DNA of 64,000 nt. Origin: Streptomyces sp. TLI_146. Lineage in GTDB: Bacteria > Actinomycetota > Actinomycetes > Streptomycetales > Streptomycetaceae. The notes below the pieces were generated by a model. It saw only the letters and a list, made by a program, of their open reading frames with translations, was not told the DNA's origin and did no database searches. Within the stretch, counting starts at the first letter, position 1. Every line of letters starts with the position of its first letter. Of the stretch, positions 1 to 8,256 are shown piece after piece. The stretch covers positions 6,324,001 through 6,388,000 of the forward strand of contig NZ_PJMX01000001.1 of assembly GCF_002846415.1 (NCBI RefSeq), written 5' to 3'. The translations under genes were made by a program, and so were the position numbers.

Positions 1-151
1 GACCGGGGTCATTGTCACCCGGCCAGGAGGGGGCGCCCCACGGTCGGGGCGTACGGTGTTCTCGACAGACCGGAGGGCCGGGGCGACACTTGCTCCCTGC
101 GTGGTTCACGCAGTCATCGACAGTGGTCTGTCCTAGAGGAAGGTGCTCCGA
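1..151. other. Upstream flank of plsC, no gene assigned
   Basis: GC-rich sequence before the first confident gene. More than one forward frame is open here, so the 3' end of a preceding gene is possible, but I recognise no protein motif. A TAG at 134-136 closes one forward frame just before the plsC ribosome binding site. In related Streptomyces an F420-biosynthesis gene often precedes plsC; that is context knowledge, not something visible here. Confidence 0.3.
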
Positions 152-904
152 GTGTCCCGCCGCAGAATCGGCTTCTGGTACCGCCTGGCGGCGGTCATCG
201 CCAAACCTCCACTGGTGGTGCTTTTCAAGCGGGACTGGCACGGAATGGAGAACATTCCGGCGGAGGGCGGCTTTATCACCGCCGTCAATCACAACTCGTA
301 TCTCGACATGTTCTCGTACGGGCACTTCCAGTACAACACCGGACGGGTGCCCCGATTCCTCGCCAAGGCCGCGCTCTTCAAGGCGCCCGGCGTGGGACTG
401 CTGCTGCGCGGCACGGGCCAGATTCCCGTCTACCGCGAGTCCTCCAACGCCTTCGGCGCCTTCCGGGCCGCCGTCGACGCGATCGAGGGCGGCGAATGCG
501 TCGCGTTCTACCCCGAGGGCACCCTCACCCGCGACCCCGGCATGTGGCCGATGACCGCCAAGACCGGTGTCGCGCGCGCCGCGCTGCAGACGAAGGCCCC
601 GGTCATCCCGGTCGCCCAGTGGGGCGCCAACTTGGCGATGCCGCCCTACGCCAAGGAGAAGAAGGTCCGCCTCTTCCCCCGCAAGACCCTCCAGGTGAAG
701 GCCGGTCCGCCGGTCGACCTCGAGCGCTTCTACGACAAGGAGCCCACGCCCGAGGTGCTGCGCGAGGCGACCGAGGTCATCATGGCCGCGATCACCCGCC
801 AGCTGGAGGAGATCCGGGGCGAGAGCGCCCCCGCGAAGCCGTACGATCCGCGCGAAGTCCGCGCGCAGCAGCGCCGCAAGGCCGCCGGGGAGGGCACCAA
901 GTGA
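152..904 (+). CDS. plsC: 1-acyl-sn-glycerol-3-phosphate acyltransferase
   Basis: Transfers an acyl chain to lysophosphatidic acid to make phosphatidic acid at the cytoplasmic membrane. The 250-aa protein has the family's acceptor motif HX4D (NHNSYLD, about residue 46) and the glycerol-phosphate binding motif YPEGT, with an amphipathic basic N-terminus. GTG at 152 is chosen because AGAGGAAG (135-142) lies at good spacing; an in-frame GTG at 143 overlaps that site. It overlaps gpsA by 4 bp (GTGA), so two consecutive steps of phospholipid synthesis, glycerol-3-phosphate supply and acylation, are translationally coupled. The lysine-rich C-terminal tail is typical of actinobacterial members. Confidence 0.93.
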   Translation: MSRRRIGFWYRLAAVIAKPPLVVLFKRDWHGMENIPAEGGFITAVNHNSYLDMFSYGHFQYNTGRVPRFLAKAALFKAPGVGLLLRGTGQIPVYRESSNAFGAFRAAVDAIEGGECVAFYPEGTLTRDPGMWPMTAKTGVARAALQTKAPVIPVAQWGANLAMPPYAKEKKVRLFPRKTLQVKAGPPVDLERFYDKEPTPEVLREATEVIMAAITRQLEEIRGESAPAKPYDPREVRAQQRRKAAGEGTK

Positions 905-1914
905 CACACGCCGCCACCAAGGCAGCAGTATTCGGAACCGGCTCCTGGGGTACGGCGTTCGCCATGGTCCTCGCCGACGCGGGCTGCGAGGTGACCCTCT
1001 GGGGCCGCCGCCCCGAACTCGCCGAGGCGATCAACACCACCCGCACCAACCCCGACTACCTGCCGGGCATCGAACTGCCCGCGGGGGTACGGGCGACCAC
1101 CGACCCCGCCGAGGCCGCCGAGGGCGCCGACTTCACCGTCCTGGCCGTGCCCTCGCAGACCCTGCGCGGCAACCTCGCCGCCTGGACGCCGCTGCTCGCC
1201 CCCGACACCGTGCTGGTCTCCCTGATGAAGGGCGTCGAACTCGGCACCGCCAAGCGGATGAGCGAGGTGATCGAGGAGGTCGCCAAGGTCTCCGCCGACC
1301 GCGTCGCCGTGGTCACCGGACCCAACCTCGCCAAGGAGATCGCCCAGCGCCGGCCCGCCGCCGCCGTGGTCGCCTGCCGCGACGAGGCCGTGGCCCAGCG
1401 CCTCCAGGCCGCCTGCCACACCCCGTACTTCCGGCCGTACACCAACACCGACGTCGTCGGCTGCGAGCTCGGCGGCGCCGTCAAGAACGTCATCGGGCTC
1501 GCCGTCGGCATCGCGGACGGCATGGGCCTGGGCGACAACGCCAAGGGCTCGCTCATCACCCGCGGCCTCGCCGAGACCACCCGGCTCGGGCTCGCGATGG
1601 GCGCCGACCCGCTGACCTTCTCCGGCCTCGCGGGCCTCGGCGACCTCGTCGCCACCTGCTCCTCGCCGCTCTCGCGCAACCACACCTTCGGCACCAACCT
1701 CGGCCGGGGCATGACCCTCCAGGAGACCATCGCGGTCACCAGGCAGACCGCCGAGGGCGTCAAGTCCTGCGAGTCCGTGCTGGATCTGGCCCGCCGCCAC
1801 GGCGTCGACATGCCGATCACCGAGACCGTCGTCGGCATCGTCCACGAGGGCAAGCCGCCGGTGGTCGCGCTCAAGGAGCTGATGTCGCGCAGCGCCAAGT
1901 CCGAGCGGCGCTGA
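901..1914 (+). CDS. gpsA: Glycerol-3-phosphate dehydrogenase [NAD(P)+]
   Basis: Reduces dihydroxyacetone phosphate to sn-glycerol 3-phosphate, the backbone for phospholipids. The 337-aa protein opens with the Rossmann motif FGTGSWGTAFA and carries the family's catalytic-lysine region GGAVKNVIGLAVGIADG near residue 195, followed by the C-terminal helical domain (GLAGLGDL, CSSPLSRN). Length is normal for the family. The GTG start at 901 lies inside the plsC stop region (GTGA overlap) and removes a long unrelated N-terminal extension. A short gap leads to ddl on the same strand. Confidence 0.96.
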   Translation: MTHAATKAAVFGTGSWGTAFAMVLADAGCEVTLWGRRPELAEAINTTRTNPDYLPGIELPAGVRATTDPAEAAEGADFTVLAVPSQTLRGNLAAWTPLLAPDTVLVSLMKGVELGTAKRMSEVIEEVAKVSADRVAVVTGPNLAKEIAQRRPAAAVVACRDEAVAQRLQAACHTPYFRPYTNTDVVGCELGGAVKNVIGLAVGIADGMGLGDNAKGSLITRGLAETTRLGLAMGADPLTFSGLAGLGDLVATCSSPLSRNHTFGTNLGRGMTLQETIAVTRQTAEGVKSCESVLDLARRHGVDMPITETVVGIVHEGKPPVVALKELMSRSAKSERR

Positions 1915-1948
1915 AGGCGGCGGACCGAACGGGTACGCTCAACGCGAT

Positions 1949-3112
1949 ATGAGCAGCGAGAACCTCCCCCAGAGCCCTGAGAGCACCCAGCAGCCGCGCA
2001 AGCCGCGGGTGGCCGTCGTGTTCGGCGGCCGCAGCTCCGAGCACGGCATCTCGGTCGTCACCGCCGGTGCCGTGCTGCGCGCCATCGACCGTACGAAGTA
2101 CGACGTGCTGCCCATCGGCATCACGACGGACGGCCGCTGGGCGCTCACCGCCGACGAGCCGGAGCGGATGGCCATCGCCGACCGCAAGGTGCCCAGCGTG
2201 GCCGAGCTCGCCGAGTCCGCCGAGGGCGGCGTCGTGCTCCCCGTGGACCCCAACAGCCGCGAGGTCGTCTACACCGAACCCGGCCAGGTCCCCAAGGCGC
2301 TGGGCGAGGTCGACGTCGTCTTCCCGGTGCTGCACGGCCCGTACGGCGAGGACGGCACCCTCCAGGGCCTCCTGGAGCTCTCCGGCGTCCCCTATGTCGG
2401 CTCGGGCGTGCTCGCCTCGGCCGTCGGCCAGGACAAGGACTACATGAAGCGGGTGTTCACCTCGTTCGGGCTGCCGGTCGGCCCCTACCTGGTGGTCCGG
2501 CCGCGCGAGTGGGAGCAGGACCAGCAGGGCGCCCGCAAGCGGATCGCCGCGTTCGCGGGCGAGCACGGCTGGCCGCTGTTCATCAAGCCGGCCCGGGCCG
2601 GCTCCTCCTTCGGCATCACCAAGGTCGACTCCTTCGAGGGCCTGGACGAGGCCATCGAGGAGGCGCGGCGCCACGACCCCAAGTTCCTGGTCGAGTCGCT
2701 GCTGCGCGGCCGTGAGATCGAGTGCGGCGTCCTGGAGTTCGAGGACGGGCCGCGCGCGAGCGTGCCGGCCGAGATCCCGCCGGTCACCGACCACGCCTTC
2801 TACGACTTCGAGGCCAAGTACATCGACTCGGCCGACGGGATCGTGCCCGCGCCGATCGGCGCCGAGGCCACCGCCGAGGTGCGCCGGCTCGCCGTGGAGG
2901 CGTTCGAGGCCGCGTCCTGCGAGGGATTGGTCCGGGCGGACTTCTTCCTCCAGGAGAACGGCGAGTTCGTGATCAACGAGATCAACACGATGCCGGGCTT
3001 CACGCCGATCTCGATGTACCCGCGGATGTGGGAGGCCACCGGCGTCGACTACGCGGAGCTGGTGGACCGGCTGATCGACGCGGCGCTGCGCCGCTCCACG
3101 GGCCTGCGTTAG
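1949..3112 (+). CDS. ddl: D-alanine--D-alanine ligase
   Basis: ATP-grasp enzyme joining two D-alanines for the peptidoglycan stem peptide. The 387-aa protein shows the N-terminal motif VVFGGRSSEHGIS, the glycine-rich grasp loop (ARAGSSFGITKV), and the C-terminal metal and substrate motif INEINTMPGFT. The Tyr in AKYID fits a D-Ala-D-Ala ligase; VanA-type D-lactate ligases usually differ there. The ATG at 1949 sits about 10 nt after TACGCT (1933-1938), a possible -10 box, so the message may be nearly leaderless. Its stop overlaps the stop of the convergent lipoprotein gene. Confidence 0.95.
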   Translation: MSSENLPQSPESTQQPRKPRVAVVFGGRSSEHGISVVTAGAVLRAIDRTKYDVLPIGITTDGRWALTADEPERMAIADRKVPSVAELAESAEGGVVLPVDPNSREVVYTEPGQVPKALGEVDVVFPVLHGPYGEDGTLQGLLELSGVPYVGSGVLASAVGQDKDYMKRVFTSFGLPVGPYLVVRPREWEQDQQGARKRIAAFAGEHGWPLFIKPARAGSSFGITKVDSFEGLDEAIEEARRHDPKFLVESLLRGREIECGVLEFEDGPRASVPAEIPPVTDHAFYDFEAKYIDSADGIVPAPIGAEATAEVRRLAVEAFEAASCEGLVRADFFLQENGEFVINEINTMPGFTPISMYPRMWEATGVDYAELVDRLIDAALRRSTGLR

Positions 3113-3591
3113 ACCGTCTTCGCGATGGCCTTTTGGATGGGGGCGCCGAACGGCTGGAGCACGGACGCGTCGTTCGCGTAGCGCTTGCCCGTTCGCAGCT
3201 CGACGTAGGGGTCCCGGTACTGGGTGATGAAGCGGGGCCCCTCGGCGCGCTGCTGCACGGTCCAGTCGACGCCCTCGACGCCGACGCCCGGGAGCGTCGG
3301 ATCCGACATCTCCTCGGGTCGCGGGATGCCGCAGCGCAGTACGATCTCCGCGTCCCCGTTCCCCCACCGGGCCGTCAGCGGTGAGTCAGGGGTGGGGTCG
3401 TGCCGCTTCTGCCCGGCCACGGTGTCCGGCAGCGCCTTGTCCAGCGCCGCGCAGGCGGCCGCCTCCTTCGCCGCCGGCGAGGGAACCGCGGTCCCCGTGT
3501 CGGCGTCGGACGAGGAAGAACAGCCCGCGGCCGCCATGAGCATGGCGACCGCGGGCAGGGTGAGCAGCGGACGGCGGCGCGGAGAAGTCAC
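3109..3591 (-). CDS. DUF3515 family lipoprotein
   Basis: A 160-aa predicted lipoprotein. It has a basic N-terminus (RRR), a hydrophobic core, and a lipobox AAGC with the lipidated Cys at residue 24, followed by a Ser-rich linker. The mature part matches the actinobacterial DUF3515 family as I recall it (RWGNGDAEIVLRCG and a closing region after RTGKRYAND). Its function is unknown; it should be anchored outside the membrane. The gene is convergent with ddl and the two stop codons overlap by 4 bp. Confidence 0.82.
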   Translation of the reverse strand: MTSPRRRPLLTLPAVAMLMAAAGCSSSSDADTGTAVPSPAAKEAAACAALDKALPDTVAGQKRHDPTPDSPLTARWGNGDAEIVLRCGIPRPEEMSDPTLPGVGVEGVDWTVQQRAEGPRFITQYRDPYVELRTGKRYANDASVLQPFGAPIQKAIAKTV

Positions 3592-3611
3592 CGGTCAAGG
3601 GTAAGCGGGGG

Positions 3612-3845
3612 CTACAGATGAACCACCGGGCAGGTCAGGGTGCGGGTGATCCCGTCCACCTGCTGGACCTTGGCGACCACCATGCGGCCCAGCTCGTCGA
3701 CCGTGTCCGCCTGGGCGCGCACGATCACGTCGTACGGCCCGGTGACGTCCTCGGCCTGGATCACCCCCGGAATCTTTGCGATGGTCTCGGCGACGGTCGA
3801 CGCCTTGCCCACCTCGGTCTGGATGAGGATGTACGCCTGTACCAC
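3612..3845 (-). CDS. Lrp/AsnC ligand-binding domain protein (RAM domain only)
   Basis: A 77-aa protein with only the C-terminal ligand-binding/oligomerisation (RAM) domain of Lrp/AsnC regulators: VQAYILIQTEVGKAS, a middle VTGPYDVIVRAQA, and an ending TRTLTCPVV. There is no helix-turn-helix. The start is GTG at 3843-3845 on the reverse strand, with GGAGG 5 nt upstream; longer readings toward 4067 lack a better site. Stand-alone RAM proteins are thought to bind amino acids and modulate partner regulators, but the partner here is unknown. It reads divergently from thiL. Confidence 0.85.
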   Translation of the reverse strand: MVQAYILIQTEVGKASTVAETIAKIPGVIQAEDVTGPYDVIVRAQADTVDELGRMVVAKVQQVDGITRTLTCPVVHL

Positions 3846-4093
3846 GGAACCTCCAGGGCGGCCACGAGGATCATGTCCCCTCCCTACGGCGGGGAGGCCC
3901 AAGGGGGGAAGAAAGAGACGCCACGGTATCGCGTCGCCGTGTGCGCCGGGGAGTACCGCGCAGGCGCGGGCGCTCGCACATCCGCGTGCGCGGAGCAGAA
4001 GTTGACGTATGTGTTGACGGTACCCACCGAGATGACGGCTCGCGACCGCGAGCGCACCGGGTGCCAAGGGGTACGAGGATGAGAGGTGGCACG

Positions 4094-5056
4094 GTGAAAG
4101 GCACTGTGGGCGAGTTGGGGGAGTTCGGGCTCATCAGGGAGCTGACCTCCCGGCTCACCTCGACCCCCGCGGTCCGGATCGGCCCCGGCGACGACGCCGC
4201 GGTCGTGACCGCACCCGACCGCAGGGTGGTGGCGAGCACGGACATCCTCCTGGAGGGCCGCCACTTCCGGCGCGACTGGTCGACCGCGTACGACGTGGGC
4301 CGCAAGGCCGCCGCGCAGAATCTGGCCGATATCGCCGCCATGGGCGCGGTCCCGACGGCACTGCTGCTCGGGCTGGTCGTCCCGGCCGAGCTCCCGGCCA
4401 CCTGGCCGGTCGAGCTGATGGACGGGATCCGTGACGAGTGCCAGGTCGCGGGGGCGGCCGTGGTCGGCGGCGACGTCGTGCGCGGCGACACCATCACCGT
4501 CGCCATCACCGCCCTCGGCGACCTGCGCAACCACGAGCCGGTGACCCGCGGCGGCGCCCAGCCGGGCGACGTGGTCGCGGTGACCGGCTGGCTCGGCTGG
4601 TCGGCGGCGGGCTACGCGGTGCTCTCGCGCGGCTTCCGCTCGCCGCGCGCCTTCGTGGAGGCCCACCGCCGCCCGGAGCCGCCGTACCACGCGGGCCCCG
4701 CGGCCGCCGGGCTCGGCGCCACCGCCATGACGGACGTCAGCGACGGCCTGGTGGCGGACCTCGGGCACATCGCGGAGGCGAGCAAGGTCCGTATCGACCT
4801 GCGCTCGGGCCTGATCGACATCCCGACGCAGATGAACGACATCGGCCAGGCGGTCGGCATCGACCCGATCCAGTGGGTGCTGACCGGGGGAGAGGACCAC
4901 GCGATCGTGGCGACGTTCCCGCCGGACGTGAAGCTGCCCGCGCGCTGGAAGGTGATCGGGGAGGTGCTCAACCCGTCGGCGCTGCCGCAGGTGACCGTCG
5001 ACGGCGCCCCCTGGACCGCGAAGGGCGGCTGGGACCACTTCGGGGACGCGGAGTGA
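4094..5056 (+). CDS. thiL: Thiamine-monophosphate kinase
   Basis: Phosphorylates thiamine monophosphate to thiamine pyrophosphate. The 320-aa protein carries the PurM/ThiL-type motifs GPGDDAAVV, a metal-binding aspartate region (ASTDILLEGRHF) and TDVSDGL, and ends with a glycine-rich domain. GTG at 4094 is preferred with AGAGG (4082-4086) about 7 nt upstream; ATG 4079 is an in-frame alternative adding five residues. The gene overlaps thiD by 4 bp (GTGA), coupling two steps of thiamine cofactor formation. Confidence 0.93.
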   Translation: MKGTVGELGEFGLIRELTSRLTSTPAVRIGPGDDAAVVTAPDRRVVASTDILLEGRHFRRDWSTAYDVGRKAAAQNLADIAAMGAVPTALLLGLVVPAELPATWPVELMDGIRDECQVAGAAVVGGDVVRGDTITVAITALGDLRNHEPVTRGGAQPGDVVAVTGWLGWSAAGYAVLSRGFRSPRAFVEAHRRPEPPYHAGPAAAGLGATAMTDVSDGLVADLGHIAEASKVRIDLRSGLIDIPTQMNDIGQAVGIDPIQWVLTGGEDHAIVATFPPDVKLPARWKVIGEVLNPSALPQVTVDGAPWTAKGGWDHFGDAE

Positions 5057-5862
5057 GCGCCGCGCCGCCCCGGGTGCTGACCGTCGCCGGTTCCGACTCC
5101 GGCGGCGGCGCGGGCATCCAGGCCGACCTCAAGACGATGCTGGCCCTCGGCGTCCACGGGATGAGCGTGATCACCGCCGTGACCGCGCAGAACTCGCTGG
5201 GCGTCCAGGGCGCCTGGGAGCTGCCCGCCGAGGCGGTCCGGGCGCAGTACCGCTCGGTGGTCGACGACATCGGCGTCCAGGCGGTCAAGACGGGAATGCT
5301 CTCGTCCGCCGCCCTGGTGGAGACGGTCGCGGAACTCCTGTCCGCGACGGACGCGCCGGTGGTCGTGGACCCCGTAGGGGTCTCCAAGCACGGCGACGCG
5401 CTGCTGGCGGCGGAGGCACTGGAGTCCGTACGGACCCGGCTGCTCCCGGTCGCGACCGTGGCCACGCCCAACCTGGACGAAGTGGCGCAGCTCACGGGCG
5501 TACGGGTCGAGGACGAGGACGGAATGCGGCGGGCGGCGGAGGCGATCCTCGCCCACGGCCCCCGCTGGGCCCTGATCAAGGGGGGTCACCTGGCGGGCTC
5601 GGCGTCCCCGGAGGCGGCCGACCTGCTCACCGACGGCACGCGGGAGCACTGGCTCCGCACCCCGCGCCTGGACAACCGCCACACGCACGGCACCGGCTGC
5701 ACCCTGGCCTCCGCCCTGGCCTCGGGCCTCGCGAAGGGCCTCACGGTCCCGGAGGCGGCGGTGTCAGCGAAGGAGTACGTGACGGGGGCGATCGGGGCGG
5801 GGTTCGCACTGGGGGCGGGGATCGGCCCGGTGGATCATGGCTGGCGGTGGCGCACCGGCTGA
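5053..5862 (+). CDS. thiD: Hydroxymethylpyrimidine/phosphomethylpyrimidine kinase
   Basis: Ribokinase-fold kinase making HMP-PP for thiamine synthesis. The 269-aa protein shows the substrate motif GSDSGGGAGIQAD near the N-terminus, VVDPVGVSKHGD in the centre, and the phosphate/anion-hole motif HGTGCTLASALA near residue 215. GTG at 5053 overlaps the thiL stop. It is the last gene of this short operon; a dispersed intergenic repeat and a bidirectional hairpin separate it from convergent rpmB. Confidence 0.94.
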   Translation: MSAAPPRVLTVAGSDSGGGAGIQADLKTMLALGVHGMSVITAVTAQNSLGVQGAWELPAEAVRAQYRSVVDDIGVQAVKTGMLSSAALVETVAELLSATDAPVVVDPVGVSKHGDALLAAEALESVRTRLLPVATVATPNLDEVAQLTGVRVEDEDGMRRAAEAILAHGPRWALIKGGHLAGSASPEAADLLTDGTREHWLRTPRLDNRHTHGTGCTLASALASGLAKGLTVPEAAVSAKEYVTGAIGAGFALGAGIGPVDHGWRWRTG

Positions 5863-5914
5863 GGGGTGCGGGGGCTACCTGATGGGCTTCTCGCCCCGAT
5901 CGCCCCCATCCCCC

Positions 5915-5992
5915 CAGGGGCGCGGGGAACTGCGCGCCCAGCCACGCACGGTCCGCAGACCGGCACCGGCCCTTTGGGCCCACCGGCCGCAG
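5915..5992. repeat. Dispersed Streptomyces intergenic palindrome, copy 1
   Basis: Contains GGGGCGCGGGGAACTGCGCG followed by a GGTCCGCAGAC segment. The same words occur in inverted and direct form at 27370-27400 and 34617-34731 in this window. The element lies between convergent genes and does not encode protein. It may act as a structured spacer or terminator. Confidence 0.6.
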
Positions 5993-6008
5993 GTCGAAAA
6001 CGCACGAC

Positions 6009-6042
6009 AAAAAGCCGGCCCACCAAGGTGGACCGGCTTTTT
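6009..6042. terminator. Bidirectional terminator hairpin between thiD and rpmB
   Basis: A 16-bp stem with one mismatch and a 2-nt loop: AAAAAGCCGGCCCACC (6009-6024) pairs with GGTGGACCGGCTTTTT (6027-6042). It ends in a U-run on the plus strand and in A/T on the minus strand, so it can terminate both thiD and rpmB transcripts. Confidence 0.8.
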
Positions 6043-6081
6043 GGGCAACCGGAAAGGCTGCGCTACGACGAAACGTCGGCG

Positions 6082-6267
6082 TTAGCGCGAGACCTTGCCG
6101 GCCTTGATGCACGAGGTGCAGACGTTGAGCCGCTTCGGCGTCCGACCGACCACGGCACGCACACGCTGGATGTTCGGGTTCCAGCGACGAGACGTACGGC
6201 GGTGCGAGTGCGAAATGTTGTTGCCGAAGCCCGGCCCCTTGCCGCAGACGTCGCAGTTGGCAGCCAC
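6082..6267 (-). CDS. rpmB: 50S ribosomal protein L28, zinc-binding type
   Basis: A 61-aa ribosomal protein of the large subunit. It has the L28 core (GPGFGNNISHSHRRT, RWNPNIQRVR) and two CXXC pairs, CDVC at residues 5-8 and CTSC near residue 50, so it is the zinc-containing (C+) form. In Streptomyces such proteins often have zinc-free paralogues expressed under Zur control; none is in this window. The upstream region (6282-6335) holds a 9-bp inverted repeat around ACTTCAGAT that would lie in the leader of this gene. Confidence 0.95.
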   Translation of the reverse strand: MAANCDVCGKGPGFGNNISHSHRRTSRRWNPNIQRVRAVVGRTPKRLNVCTSCIKAGKVSR

Positions 6268-6510
6268 GGGTCACTCCAAAGACTTCAGATGCACTTACAG
6301 TGAAAACCGGCGCACCGGAATCAGAGATCTGAAGTGGCTTGCCGGGGAATGGCCCGACTCTCGCCGGGCAACCGAAGCAGCATACAACGGCTGCTCCCGA
6401 GATACGAAACTACCATGACCGCCGCCGCACCCCACCCCGGGCCGACGCCCCGCCCCGGGTCTACCCTGCTGCTGGCCCGCAGCTCACCGGCCGCCCAAGG
6501 AGGACACCAG

Positions 6511-8163
6511 GTGCACGAGAAGGAGGGGCGGCCCGCAGGGCCTCCGTTGAGGGCGGTGGTGGGAGACGGGCGGGCCCTGGACGCCGTCGCGGTACGCACC
6601 TGGTGCTCGCTGGCCCTGGACGGGCTCGGCCGGGACCGCGAGGAGATCGACGCGGTCAACGTCTACCCCGTCGCGGACGGGGACACCGGCACCAACCTCT
6701 ATCTGACCGTGGAGTCCGCCCACCAGGCGGTCGAGGCGGTCTTCGCCGCGTACACCGAGGTGCCGCAGACCGGGGAGCCCAAGACGGCCGACGTCATACG
6801 GGCCATGGCGCACGGCGCCCTGGTGGGCGCACGCGGCAACTCCGGCACGATCCTCTCCCAGCTGCTGCGCGGCATGGCCGAGGTCCTGGCCGAGCGCGGC
6901 ACGGACCTGTCCGGGGCCCTGCGCCGGGCCGCCGAGTCGGCGTACGAGGCGGTCGCGCACCCGGTCGAGGGCACGGTCCTGACAGTGGCGACGGCAGCGG
7001 CCGACGCGGCCCGGGGGACGGACGGCGACGCGGCGGCCGTGGCCACCGCCGCCTACGGCGGAGCCCGGCGGGCCCTGGAGGAGACGCCCGGGCAGCTCGC
7101 GGTCCTCGGCCGCGCCGGGGTCGTGGACGCGGGCGGCTGGGGTCTGGTGACGGTCCTGGGGGCGCTGGCGCAGGCGCTCTCGGGCGAGGCACCGGTGGTA
7201 CGGCACGAGGCGCATCCGCCGCTCGACCCGCACACCTGCCCCTCCGAGCCTGTGGAGAGCGCCGGGCCCGCCTTCGAGGTGATCTACCTCCTGGAAGCCG
7301 ATGACGACGCCGTGGCCCGGCTGCGGGGCCGCCTCGACGTGCTCGGGGACTCCCTGGTGGTCGTCGGCGGCGACGGGCTGTGGAACGTCCACGTACACGT
7401 GGACGACGCGGGCGCGGCCGTCGAGGCAGGCGTGGAGGCGGGCCGCCCGTACCGGATCCGCATCACCCACTTCGGGGCCCGCCCCGAGCCGCGCGAGCAG
7501 GTCCAGCGGGCCGTCGTGGCGGTCGTGCCCGGCGAGGGCCTGGCCGGGCTGTGCGCCGAGGCCGGGGCGACCGCCGTCCTCGCCCGGCCCGGCGAGCCCC
7601 CGGCCAGCGGCGAGCTCGTCGACGCGATCCGCCGCGCCCACGCGCGCGAGGTCGTGCTGCTGCCCAACGACGCCGAGCTGCGCCACACCGCCGCCGCGGC
7701 CGCGGAGCAGGCGCGCACCGAGGGCGTACGGGTCGCGCTCATCCCCACCCGGTCCGCCGTCCAGGGCCTCGCCGCGCTCGCGGTGCACGCCCCCGACCGC
7801 CGCTTCGACGAGGACGTGGTCGCGATGACGGCGGCGGCCGGGGCCACCCGGTACGCGGAACTGGCCGTCGCGGAGCGGCAGTCGTGGACCACGGCAGGCA
7901 TCTGCCAGGCCGGGGACGTGCTGGGCCTCATCGACGGCGACGTGGCCGTGATCGGGCAGGACCTGGCCCGTACCGCGAAGGCGGTCCTGGACCGGATGCT
8001 GGCGGCGGGCGGCGAACTGGTCACCCTGGTGCTGGCCGCCGACGCCCCCGCCGAGCTGGCGCCCGGCATCGAGGCCCATGTGCGCGAGGCCCATCTCGCG
8101 GTCGACACGCTCGTCTACGACGGCGGCAACCAGAGCGCCCCGCTGCTGATCGGCGTCGAGTAG
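6511..8163 (+). CDS. DAK2/DegV-like (YloV/FakA-type) domain protein
   Basis: A 550-aa protein. The N-terminal part (about residues 15-215) is a DhaL/DAK2 phosphotransfer domain with the nucleotide motif NVYPVADGDTGTNL and GARGNSGTILSQ. The C-terminal half (from about 330) is the helical/EDD-type domain of the YloV/FakA family. Family members (FakA) phosphorylate fatty acids bound by FakB; whether this one does is inferred from architecture only. GTG 6511 follows AAGGAGG (6497-6503) by 7 nt. It directly precedes recG, a common bacterial arrangement. Confidence 0.88.
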   Translation: MHEKEGRPAGPPLRAVVGDGRALDAVAVRTWCSLALDGLGRDREEIDAVNVYPVADGDTGTNLYLTVESAHQAVEAVFAAYTEVPQTGEPKTADVIRAMAHGALVGARGNSGTILSQLLRGMAEVLAERGTDLSGALRRAAESAYEAVAHPVEGTVLTVATAAADAARGTDGDAAAVATAAYGGARRALEETPGQLAVLGRAGVVDAGGWGLVTVLGALAQALSGEAPVVRHEAHPPLDPHTCPSEPVESAGPAFEVIYLLEADDDAVARLRGRLDVLGDSLVVVGGDGLWNVHVHVDDAGAAVEAGVEAGRPYRIRITHFGARPEPREQVQRAVVAVVPGEGLAGLCAEAGATAVLARPGEPPASGELVDAIRRAHAREVVLLPNDAELRHTAAAAAEQARTEGVRVALIPTRSAVQGLAALAVHAPDRRFDEDVVAMTAAAGATRYAELAVAERQSWTTAGICQAGDVLGLIDGDVAVIGQDLARTAKAVLDRMLAAGGELVTLVLAADAPAELAPGIEAHVREAHLAVDTLVYDGGNQSAPLLIGVE

Positions 8164-8256
8164 CGGGGCGCGTGGCCCGTCGAGTGGGCGCCGTACGCGG
8201 TGAGTTGTCCACAGGGGGCCGGGGGATCCTGCGGGATGTCAGTGGTGTGGTGTGCA

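Noticed and set aside
730..1845. Long reverse-strand reading frame over gpsA (371 codons)
   Set aside because: It mirrors the codon-position GC bias of gpsA, lacks a recognisable domain and has an Ala/Gly/Arg-rich shadow composition.
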